From Bacteroidetes/Chlorobi group bacterium ChocPot_Mid (GTDB lineage: Bacteria > Bacteroidota > Ignavibacteria > Kapaibacteriales > UBA2268): DNA of 12,450 nt. Where the stretch lies: positions 1-12,450 of the forward strand of contig RCNQ01000001.1 in NCBI GenBank assembly GCA_003731675.1, given 5' to 3'. Each line of letters starts with the position of its first letter. The first letter of the stretch is position 1. Under the pieces are notes generated by a model. The model saw only the letters and a list, made by a program, of their open reading frames with translations, was not told the DNA's origin and did no database searches. Position numbers and translations under genes: made by a program. Below, in pieces: positions 1 through 6,406 of the stretch.

Positions 1-2
1 TT

Positions 3-1112
3 GTTACTCATTTTATGAGTCCACTATTGAACTATATTTTCTTTAACGAAAATTCTGATTCGATTCCCGACAGATATAAAAAATTAACTCCAAAAGAGAC
101 TGAAGCATTCCACGTAGGTGAACTACAAAAACTTACTGGACTTGAAACATACTATCACATCTTGAATATCACTGGATTAAGATTAAAAAACGACCCACAG
201 TCAACTGTTACTCTTGTAGGAACTAATTCTGATGTTGGTCCCGAAAAAAACAACGTTCAACTATCTGAAAACAGAGCTAAATCAGTTAAAAATTACCTTG
301 TAAATGTTTGGGGGATTAACCCGGAAAGAATTTTTTTGGGATTCAGAAATCTGCCTTTGCAACCTTCAGCTAAAGACGACCCAGCAGGTCAGGAAGAGAA
401 CAGAAGAGTAGAAATTATTTCTGACAACATAAAAATCATTGAACCCGTTATAGTTGAAGACACTACAAGAACTGTAAATAAGACAACTGTTAGATTTTAT
501 AATGAAATAAAATCAAAAACAGACATTAAATCCTGGAAACTTAGCATCAGACAAAATGGTCATATTCTTAAAGAATTCTCAGGAATGGGAGAAGTTCCCA
601 AAGCTATTGACTGGTCAATTTCATCAGATGGAGCTGATGCTCCCAAAAAAGGTGGGTTTATTTCATATAATATGATGGTAGAAGACAAATTCGGACAAAT
701 AGAATACTCGGCTGACAGACAGTTACCCGTTGAGCAAATGACCGTAGAAAGGAAAAAAATTGAAAGAAAATATGACAGAGAGTATGAGTACTATAGTCTG
801 ATTCTTTTTGATTTCGGCAAATATACCCTCAGAAAAGAGCATAAAAAAGTTCTGGATTACATTAAAAACAGATTGACCCCCGAATCAAAAGTAATAATTA
901 CAGGACATACAGATATTATTGGACAAGAAGCATTTAATAAAAAAATATCAATCAAAAGAGCAGAAGCAGTAGCCGAACATCTGAATATTCCAAATGCTCA
1001 AATCATCGGCGAAGGACAAGATAATTTACTATACAGCAATACATTACCCGAAGGTAGATTTTATTGCAGAACAGTCAGAATTAACATTGAAACAACAGTA
1101 ATAAATCAATAA
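3..1112 (+). CDS. OmpA-family outer-membrane/peptidoglycan-binding protein, two OmpA domains, 5' end outside window
   Basis: This is the C-terminal part of a protein that probably anchors the outer membrane to peptidoglycan. The reading frame is open to the window edge, and residues before the first ATG (position 15) belong to it, so that ATG is unlikely to be the start. Numbering from that Met, residues ~4-135 form a first OmpA-like domain (beginning PLLNYIFF, with NSDVG and LSENRAKSV). Residues ~155-235 are a beta-rich linker resembling a FlgD-type Ig domain (AIDWS... then ...VEDKFGQ). Residues ~258-360 form a second OmpA-C domain with GHTDIIG and SIKRAEAV. Asp300 and Arg315 match the diaminopimelate-binding Asp271/Arg286 of E. 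coli OmpA; Asp73 and Arg87 are the likely counterparts in the first copy. The gene ends in TAA. A weak 5-bp hairpin without a U-run follows, so no terminator is called. Family assignment is firm; the specific role is inferred. Confidence 0.88.
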   Translation, partial: VTHFMSPLLNYIFFNENSDSIPDRYKKLTPKETEAFHVGELQKLTGLETYYHILNITGLRLKNDPQSTVTLVGTNSDVGPEKNNVQLSENRAKSVKNYLVNVWGINPERIFLGFRNLPLQPSAKDDPAGQEENRRVEIISDNIKIIEPVIVEDTTRTVNKTTVRFYNEIKSKTDIKSWKLSIRQNGHILKEFSGMGEVPKAIDWSISSDGADAPKKGGFISYNMMVEDKFGQIEYSADRQLPVEQMTVERKKIERKYDREYEYYSLILFDFGKYTLRKEHKKVLDYIKNRLTPESKVIITGHTDIIGQEAFNKKISIKRAEAVAEHLNIPNAQIIGEGQDNLLYSNTLPEGRFYCRTVRINIETTVINQ

Positions 1113-1161
1113 ATTGCTTGCAGTTAAGCAGTTCTTAATCGAAATAGACAAAAAATCCACG

Positions 1162-1192
1162 TTGGTTAATTGGAGAAAATTTTGTAATTTTG
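1162..1192 (+). promoter_or_regulatory. candidate FCB-type promoter for the nif3-like/zinc-ribbon pair
   Basis: TTG at 1162-1164 is followed by a 20-bp spacer and TAATTTTG at 1185-1192. This fits the Bacteroidota primary-sigma consensus (TTTG, about 19-20 bp, TAnnTTTG). It lies about 80 bp upstream of the ATG at 1273, in a 160-bp AT-rich gap that holds no other gene. In AT-rich DNA such matches arise by chance, so this is only a candidate. Confidence 0.35.
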
Positions 1193-1272
1193 ATGTTCTG
1201 ATAAATGATAATTAAAATAATTAATGATTATTTCGTTTATTAAATTAAATTTGAAATTAATTAAAAATTCAA

Positions 1273-2133
1273 ATGCTTTTAGAAAAGCTGCTTAATATAA
1301 TTGAAGAAAATTTTCCGGCAGCTTCAGCAGTAAATGATGATAAAATTGGATTACAAGTCCAGTCAGGTAGAACAGAAATCAAAAAAATACTTGTCGCCTT
1401 GGAATTAAACGACGAAGTGCTGAAGGAAGCCCGAAAAATGAAATGTGATTGTATCATTACTTTTCATCCCTTGATTTACAACCCGTTAGAAAGAATTAAC
1501 AATGACAATAGAATCGGAAGACTTTGCACTAATTTGATTAAAAATTCAATTTCACTTATCACAATTCATACAAATTTCGATTCTTTCCCGAAAGGAACAA
1601 GTTATATTTTAGCTGAAAAACTCAATCTTGAAATTATTGAATTTCTTCTGCCTGACACATATCTGGAAAATAGAGGTATCGGAGTAATCGCAAAACCAAA
1701 AATTAAAATATACACTGATGAACTGATTAAAAGAGTTTATAAAATCTGTAATTCTCCCATAAGATACTCTCATTTTAATCCAAAAAAACAAATTAATAAA
1801 ATAGCTATTGTTGGAGGAAGCGGTTTTTCCTTTCTTCAATACGCAATAAACAAAAAAGTTGATGCTTTTATTACTGCTGATATTACTTATCACAAATTTC
1901 ATGAAATTGATAAAAAAATGCTCCTGATTGACCCAGGACATTATGAAATGGAACAATTTGTCCCCGAAGCAATTGCTAAATTTCTTAAAATGAGTTTAAC
2001 AAAAAATGATAATTTAAAAATCAGCATATCAAATATTCTGACAAACCCGGTAAAATATTATCCTGAAACAGAAAAATACTTAACATTGCAAAAAAATAAT
2101 CTATTACATAATAATTCAATGGTGAAAAATTGA
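1273..2133 (+). CDS. Nif3-like dinuclear metal center protein (DUF34/YbgI family)
   Basis: This is a member of the DUF34/NIF3 (YbgI) family: conserved hexameric cytosolic proteins with a two-metal site and no settled biochemical role. They are often annotated as GTP cyclohydrolase type 2 or metal chaperone/insertase. Visible motifs are IGLQV (25-29), ITFHPLIY (62-69), HTNFD (99-103), FITADITYH (199-207) and DPGHYEMEQ (220-228). Asp103, His223 and Glu227 match YbgI ligands Asp101, His215 and Glu219. The usual HHP is FHP here, so Phe64 replaces one His ligand. At 286 aa it is somewhat longer than the single-module form (~250 aa) and lacks the large PII-like insert of the ~370-aa form. The extra length is a low-complexity C-terminal tail. 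Its TGA stop overlaps the next start (ATGA), so the two are co-translated; pairing with a zinc-ribbon coiled-coil gene recurs in other bacteria. Confidence 0.9.
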   Translation: MLLEKLLNIIEENFPAASAVNDDKIGLQVQSGRTEIKKILVALELNDEVLKEARKMKCDCIITFHPLIYNPLERINNDNRIGRLCTNLIKNSISLITIHTNFDSFPKGTSYILAEKLNLEIIEFLLPDTYLENRGIGVIAKPKIKIYTDELIKRVYKICNSPIRYSHFNPKKQINKIAIVGGSGFSFLQYAINKKVDAFITADITYHKFHEIDKKMLLIDPGHYEMEQFVPEAIAKFLKMSLTKNDNLKISISNILTNPVKYYPETEKYLTLQKNNLLHNNSMVKN

Positions 2134-2867
2134 TGGAAAAAACACAAATATACAATTTCGCTTGCCTGGCATATATTGATTCTTTACTTGATGAATATCA
2201 GGAAGAATTTGGTGATTTACCGGGCAAAGTAAAAAGATTAAAACACAGAGTTAATGAGTTAAATAATCTGGTTGAAGAATCTGAAAACACTTTAAAAGAA
2301 CTTAGAAAATTTGTCAAAGATGCAAAAACAACTATCAAGGATTTAAAAGAAAAGGAAGAAAAACTTTCCAAAAAACAATTCCTTGTTAGAAATAATAAGG
2401 AATTTGATGCCATTACAAAAGAAATTGAGCAAACAAGAGCTAACCACAATATTCTTATTGATGAAATTAGAGTTTCAGGTATCAAAGAGGAAAATCTAAT
2501 AAAACTTCTTGAACAACAAAAAAACGATGCTAAGGAAGCAGAAGCAGAATTCAAAGAAAAAGCTAATGAACTTGAAAAAATTTCGAGTGAGCAAAATGAA
2601 GAAGTTAAGGTTTTATACAAAGTCCGTACTAAATACTTTAACAAAATCAATAAAGATTACATTAAGGAATATCAAAGAATCCGTACTCATCATCATGACG
2701 CAGTCGTTCGTATTCGTAAAAACAGTTGCTCAGGTTGCTTCAGTGCCGTACCACCTCAGAAAATTGTAGAAATCAGAAATAATCTGGATACTCTTTTTCA
2801 TTGTGAACAATGCGGCAGGATTCTTTATCCCGAAGAAATTATGATTGATGATGAAATTCTCGGATAA
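2130..2867 (+). CDS. coiled-coil protein with C-terminal C4 zinc ribbon (CT398/DUF164 family)
   Basis: This is a cytosolic protein of the CT398/YbgI-partner type. Residues ~15-185 are almost entirely charged heptad-like helix, predicted to form a long antiparallel coiled coil. The C-terminus is a C4 zinc ribbon with Cys200-x2-Cys203 and Cys225-x2-Cys228 (CSGC ... CEQC). The proposed role in the family is an adaptor or chaperone; the Chlamydia homologue (CdsZ) is linked to type III secretion, but no such system is visible here. The length of 245 aa is typical. The start at 2130 overlaps the upstream stop; a second ATG follows directly at 2133 and either could be used. It is co-transcribed with the Nif3-like gene and followed by a strong terminator. 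Confidence 0.88.
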   Translation: MMEKTQIYNFACLAYIDSLLDEYQEEFGDLPGKVKRLKHRVNELNNLVEESENTLKELRKFVKDAKTTIKDLKEKEEKLSKKQFLVRNNKEFDAITKEIEQTRANHNILIDEIRVSGIKEENLIKLLEQQKNDAKEAEAEFKEKANELEKISSEQNEEVKVLYKVRTKYFNKINKDYIKEYQRIRTHHHDAVVRIRKNSCSGCFSAVPPQKIVEIRNNLDTLFHCEQCGRILYPEEIMIDDEILG

Positions 2868-2888
2868 TCATTGATAAATATTCTTTTC

Positions 2889-2921
2889 AAAAAGTCGGCT
2901 CTTATTGCCGGCTTTTTTTTT
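2889..2921 (+). terminator. intrinsic terminator after the zinc-ribbon gene
   Basis: An 8-bp stem (AAGTCGGC at 2892-2899 with GCCGGCTT at 2907-2914, one G-T wobble) has a 7-nt loop and runs into nine consecutive T (2913-2921). It starts 24 bp after the upstream TAA. It ends the Nif3-like/zinc-ribbon operon before the DUF2723 gene. Confidence 0.88.
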
Positions 2922-3030
2922 CGTTCAAATTAAAATTCTTAAATAAATTTTAACTTTTCACTTAAAAATATTAAATTGTATTTTTTATTCTTATAATTAA
3001 TTTACTCAATAGATAATTAATAAAAATGTT

Positions 3031-5022
3031 ATGATTAAAAAGACAATATTTATCTCTGCCGGATTATTTCTAATATCATTTTTCATCTATATTTTAACTG
3101 CGGCACCTGATTTGACATTTACAGATAGTGGTGAATTAGCAGCTGTTTGCTCATCTCTCGGAATAGCTCATCCAACAGGCTACCCGCTTTTTATTCTGCT
3201 CGGACACCTTTGGACATTATTACCATTTTTTAAATCGGATATCTATTCTTTAAATATCTTTGCAGGATTTCTTACAGCTTTGTCTGTTTCTGTCTTTTTC
3301 CAAAGCATTTTTTTATTGTTGAATTATTTTAATAAACTCCCTTCCCGAAAAAAATCTCAAAAAATTTTACAGTCCAGACAAAAAAAAGATAAAGTACTAA
3401 ATACTCAGGTGAACCAAATAAAATCAGACATAATTTTGACAGAAAAAGCGATAATTATTATTTCAATTTCTGTTAGTCTCTTGTATGCTTTTTCAAGAAC
3501 TATTTGGGCTCAGGCAGTTGCTATCGAAGTATATTCCTTACATTTGCTAATGCTTAACCTGATTTTATTATTTTTTCTTAAAGCCAGACTTAATCAGACA
3601 AATCAAAAATTAAATTATATATTAGCATCATTATTTTTAGGTTTAAGTTTCGCTAATCACATGACTACAATTCTTCTTCTACCAATGATATTGGTTTTAT
3701 ATTTTTGGGAACAAGAGAAAAAAATTAATAAATCAAATTCCGCTTTACCAAAATCAGAAGAAGTTCAATCAAGTCAAAGTAAAATCCAATTTCTTGCAAT
3801 CTTATTTATCCCTTTTTTAATAGGGCTTAGCATTTATTTGTATCTCCCGCTCAGAGCCAATAATTTCCCTGATTTCAACTGGGGCTGGGTTTCAAGAGGC
3901 TTCGATAAATTTTTATATCATATTTCCGGCAAGCAATATCAGGTATGGATGTTTTCCGATTCATCTGTTTGGAAAGAAAATCTAATAAAATTCTTTGAAA
4001 TGATACCTTATGAGACTGCATTTTTAGGAATCATTACCTTCATAATTGGGCTAATCATTTCCTACCGTAAATCAAAAATGATTTTTTATGGTTTAGCTAT
4101 TTTGATTGTTACCTGTCTTTCCTATGCCATAAATTATTCCATACATGATATAGACTCATATTTTGTTACTGCATTTGTGGGAACCCTGATTTTTATAGCT
4201 GTCGGTTTGTTTTATCTTGCCCGCAAATACCCTAAAATGATAAATTCTTTTTTTCTATTACCAATAATTGCTTTATTGATTAACTATTCTTATAATGACC
4301 GCTCAGATGATTTACTTGTTCCTGAATATACCAAAATGTTGTTCAAAAAATTAGAACCAAATGCCTTGATATTGTCTGCACAATGGGATTATTGGGTTTC
4401 TGCGGCATGGTACATGCAAAAAATTGAAGGATTCAGAAAAGATGTTATCATTATTGATAAAGAACTACTTCGCAGAACATGGTATATCGGACAACTCCAA
4501 AAATGGTATCCTGAACAGATGAAAAAGTGTAAAAACGAAATTGATGATTATCTTATTGACCTTGAACTATTTGAATCAGGAAAGGACTATAACCCTGCAA
4601 GTATTCAAAATAAATTTATCACTTTATTAAATGCACTCGTTTCAAAAAATTATGACAAACATCCTGTATATATTACTTTAGACGTCCTGGAATCTGAACA
4701 AGATGCTTTTCAAGGTTATGAGAAAGTTGCTGATGGTTTGGCTTTTAAACTAATAAAAGATAAAATTGCATCAAAAGTAAAAGCAAGCGATTTAAATATT
4801 GATAAATTTGTTAGTTCACTGAAAGCTAATGAAGGTCATCTTGTCGATGGTATTAAAACAACTGCGGCTATCGGCTTAGTTAATACAGGCAGATATGCAT
4901 TAATGCAAGGAGACAAGCAAGAAGCCAGAATAGCTTTCCAAAAAGCTCTAAAAATTGACCCGACAAACAGATTCGCGTTGGAAGCTATTAATAATTTCAA
5001 AAAAATTAAATTTGAAGATTAA
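3031..5022 (+). CDS. DUF2723 polytopic membrane protein (GT117/TMEM260-like glycosyltransferase) with C-terminal TPR
   Basis: The N-terminus (AAPDLTFTDSGELAA ... GIAHPTGYPLF) is the hallmark of DUF2723, the family of human O-mannosyltransferase TMEM260 (CAZy GT117). Asp32 and Glu35 lie in the first loop after TM1, where this GT-C-like fold places its acidic catalytic or metal-binding residues. About ten hydrophobic segments are visible between residues 4 and 415, interrupted by a Lys/Arg/Gln-rich insert (~103-137). Residues ~416-663 are soluble, including an Asn/Asp/Trp-rich domain, and end in a TPR-like hairpin (618-651: GRYALMQGDKQEARIAFQKALKIDPTN). Inferred role: transfer of a sugar from a polyprenyl carrier to exported proteins or glycans; donor and acceptor cannot be read from sequence. 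A weak promoter-like TTG-N19-TAATTTAC lies at 2976-3005. The gene is monocistronic here and convergent with truA. Confidence 0.88.
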   Translation: MIKKTIFISAGLFLISFFIYILTAAPDLTFTDSGELAAVCSSLGIAHPTGYPLFILLGHLWTLLPFFKSDIYSLNIFAGFLTALSVSVFFQSIFLLLNYFNKLPSRKKSQKILQSRQKKDKVLNTQVNQIKSDIILTEKAIIIISISVSLLYAFSRTIWAQAVAIEVYSLHLLMLNLILLFFLKARLNQTNQKLNYILASLFLGLSFANHMTTILLLPMILVLYFWEQEKKINKSNSALPKSEEVQSSQSKIQFLAILFIPFLIGLSIYLYLPLRANNFPDFNWGWVSRGFDKFLYHISGKQYQVWMFSDSSVWKENLIKFFEMIPYETAFLGIITFIIGLIISYRKSKMIFYGLAILIVTCLSYAINYSIHDIDSYFVTAFVGTLIFIAVGLFYLARKYPKMINSFFLLPIIALLINYSYNDRSDDLLVPEYTKMLFKKLEPNALILSAQWDYWVSAAWYMQKIEGFRKDVIIIDKELLRRTWYIGQLQKWYPEQMKKCKNEIDDYLIDLELFESGKDYNPASIQNKFITLLNALVSKNYDKHPVYITLDVLESEQDAFQGYEKVADGLAFKLIKDKIASKVKASDLNIDKFVSSLKANEGHLVDGIKTTAAIGLVNTGRYALMQGDKQEARIAFQKALKIDPTNRFALEAINNFKKIKFED

Positions 5023-5031
5023 GACTTAATC
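5017..5031. repeat. 15-bp palindrome at the convergent gene junction
   Basis: GATTAAG (5017-5023) and CTTAATC (5025-5031) form a perfect inverted repeat around a single A. It overlaps the TAA of the DUF2723 gene and lies within the 13-bp gap before the truA stop. In RNA it could form a 6-bp stem with a 3-nt loop in either direction. No good U-run follows on either strand, so its role as a shared terminator is uncertain. Confidence 0.35.
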
Positions 5032-5035
5032 AGAT

Positions 5036-5794
5036 TTATAAAAAATTCAAGTCCTTTGGATAAAATATTTTTTCTAATACCAATCCTTGTGGCGGCGCTA
5101 ATGTCGAACAAAGTGAACGATTTTTTAGACTCAAAGATTCAACAATTTCTTGTTTACTTCTTTTTCCTCTTGCAACATCGAGCATTGCTCCGACAATTGA
5201 ACGAACCATTCCGTAAACAAATCTGTCTGCTTTAATATGCAAAACATATTGATTGTCATTTAGCTTTTCCCATTCGCAAATTTCCACATTGCAAACATAG
5301 TTTTTAGTATCACTATTCAATTTTGAAAAAGTTGTGAAATCATGTTCCCCTAAAAATACCGATGATGAATCAAAAAGTTTATCAATATTGATTTTATATT
5401 TAATATAAGTTGAATATCGTTGTAAAAAAGGCGATTGAATCAAATGGATTGAGTATGAATATTTTCTTGCAATAGCATCAAATCTTGCATTGAATTTTTT
5501 ATCAGTCAAAACTGCATCTATTATACAAATGTCATTTGGGAGACGAGCATTTATTCCTAAGATTAATTTTTTTAGTGGAATTTTTTGTCCATTCTCTAAT
5601 ACAGTATGAGCAATCATTCCACGGGCATGAACACCTGTATCAGTTCTTCCTGCTCCGATTAAATTTACTTTCTCGCTTGTTATTTTTGATATTGCTTTTT
5701 GAACTTCATCTTGAATTGTAGGAGCATTTGGCTGGATTTGCCATCCACCGTAATTTGTCCCGTCATACTGAATTTTCAAGATTAATGTTTGCAT
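5036..5794 (-). CDS. truA: tRNA pseudouridine synthase A
   Basis: TruA isomerises uridine to pseudouridine at positions 38-40 of the tRNA anticodon arm. The protein starts with the family's YDGTNYGGWQIQPN segment (10-23). It carries the catalytic motif GAGRTDTGVHA, in which Asp52 is the nucleophile, and it has the C-terminal FVYGMVRSIVGAMLDVARGK-like stretch and the LAPPQGLVLE end. The 252-aa length is normal for the family. The ATG at 5794 is preceded by the candidate -7 element at 5814-5821, which implies a very short 5' leader. The gene faces the DUF2723 gene tail-to-tail. On its upstream side it directly abuts the inverted-repeat cassette at 5829-6331, so insertion of the cassette probably replaced the promoter's upstream half. 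It looks intact and functional. Confidence 0.96.
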   Translation of the reverse strand: MQTLILKIQYDGTNYGGWQIQPNAPTIQDEVQKAISKITSEKVNLIGAGRTDTGVHARGMIAHTVLENGQKIPLKKLILGINARLPNDICIIDAVLTDKKFNARFDAIARKYSYSIHLIQSPFLQRYSTYIKYKINIDKLFDSSSVFLGEHDFTTFSKLNSDTKNYVCNVEICEWEKLNDNQYVLHIKADRFVYGMVRSIVGAMLDVARGKRSKQEIVESLSLKNRSLCSTLAPPQGLVLEKIFYPKDLNFL

Positions 5795-5813
5795 AAAAAT
5801 AAATAAACAAATA

Positions 5814-5821
5814 CAAAGATA
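5814..5821 (-). promoter_or_regulatory. candidate -7 element of the truA promoter
   Basis: Read on the minus strand, TATCTTTG fits the Bacteroidota -7 consensus TAnnTTTG and lies 20 bp before the truA ATG. The expected -33 TTTG position falls inside the cassette's terminal repeat, where the sequence is TGTG (part of CTCTGTG). This would be a hybrid promoter if it works. Confidence 0.35.
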
Positions 5822-5828
5822 TTTCAGT

Positions 5829-5869
5829 TACACAGAGATTCACAGAGAAGACACAGAGTTACACAAAGT
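5829..5869 (+). repeat. left arm: four CACAGAG heptamers at 10/11/10-bp spacing
   Basis: The heptamers start at 5831 (CACAGAG), 5841 (CACAGAG), 5852 (CACAGAG) and 5862 (CACAAAG). The near-helical spacing places all four on one face of the DNA. Bases 5841-5859 are perfectly repeated in inverted orientation at 6301-6319. Confidence 0.85.
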
Positions 5870-5872
5870 ATA

Positions 5873-6247
5873 TTATCGAATAAATCGTTTTATTCCTAAC
5901 TTTAACATTGTAACATTAAAGTTTATCAGTAATCCAATTTTCTTGTCAGCAAATTTCATGTAAGTCAGAATCTGGGCTTCATGAACTGGATTAAATTCAT
6001 CAACAGTTTTTAACTCAATAACAACTTTATCTTCAACCAATAAATCAATTCTGTAGCTTTGTTCAATCATAATTTCTTTATAGACTACCGATATTTGCTT
6101 TTGTCTTTCAAAAAACAAACCTGCTTTCTTAAGTTCATAGCACAAACATTCTTCATAAGCAGATTCCAATAATCCGGGTCACAAATGCTTGTGAACTTCG
6201 ATAGCACAGCCGATTACTATCTCAGTTATCTTATTAGTTTCCATCAT
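5873..6247 (-). pseudogene. GxxExxY family protein (PD-(D/E)XK-like), interrupted by one in-frame TGA
   Basis: The full frame begins at ATG 6247 (a second ATG follows at 6244). It reads MMETNKITEIVIGCAIEVHK-HL, then TGA at 6181-6179, then PGLLESAYEECLCYELKKAG and on to the TAA at 5873. Homologues have Gly at the stop position (L-G-P-G-L-L-E), so a single GGA-to-TGA change explains the break; the rest of the frame is intact. The namesake motif is GLLESAY, just after the stop. The nuclease-like core follows as YRIDLLVEDK then VVIELKTV, with the Asp and Glu-x-Lys expected of a PD-(D/E)XK fold, and HEAQILTYMK and GLLINFN complete the family pattern. A 98-aa fragment could in principle start at TTG 6169, but it would lack the first helix. 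A base-call error is the alternative to a real nonsense mutation. The family's biological function is unknown. Confidence 0.75.
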
Positions 6248-6290
6248 GAAACTTTTTTATATTCCTAAATTAAATCATTAAAAATTAAAA

Positions 6291-6331
6291 ACTCCGTGAG
6301 ACTCTGTGTCTTCTCTGTGTAACTCAGTGTC
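6291..6331 (-). repeat. right arm: inverted copy of the heptamer array
   Basis: On the minus strand the heptamers are CACTGAG (6329-6323), CACAGAG (6319-6313), CACAGAG (6308-6302) and CACGGAG (6298-6292). They have the same 10/11/10 spacing as the left arm. The two central copies and the AAGA between them are identical to the left arm. Confidence 0.85.
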
Positions 6332-6406
6332 TAAATTATTTTTTTAAAATTCAAAATTTGTTGTTTTTCAATAACAATATAAAGAATAATAAATTCACAA
6401 AAGTTT

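Larger units (their letters stand above)
5829..6331 (-). mobile_element. GxxExxY cassette with inverted CACAGAG-array ends (putative mobile unit)
   Basis: This ~503-bp unit consists of one GxxExxY gene between two 41-bp inverted arms that match at 33 of 41 positions, including a perfect 19-bp core. The left array ends 4 bp before the gene's stop; the right array ends 43 bp before its ATG. Almost nothing else fits inside, so gene and ends form one module. There is no transposase, no IS family can be named, and I see no clear target-site duplication (the outer flanks ATTTCAG and CTAAATT do not match). From memory, GxxExxY genes in other genomes often sit beside CACAGAG-type repeats, but I could not verify this. 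That the unit moves is an inference from its structure. Confidence 0.5.

Noticed and set aside
15..17. ATG at 15 as the start of the OmpA-family gene
   Set aside because: The frame is open to the window edge, there is no ribosome site, and no signal peptide follows, so the gene is cut by the window.
1201..1262. Low-complexity AATGAT/AATT repeats before the Nif3-like gene
   Set aside because: Simple AT-rich sequence without a consistent repeat unit or clear symmetry.
6179..6181. UGA recoded as glycine, as in some candidate phyla, which would make the GxxExxY gene intact
   Set aside because: TGA is a genuine stop for the Nif3-like gene (2131-2133) and the first lipoprotein (8900-8902), both at ATGA overlaps. 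The gene content also looks FCB-type, not that of UGA-recoding lineages.
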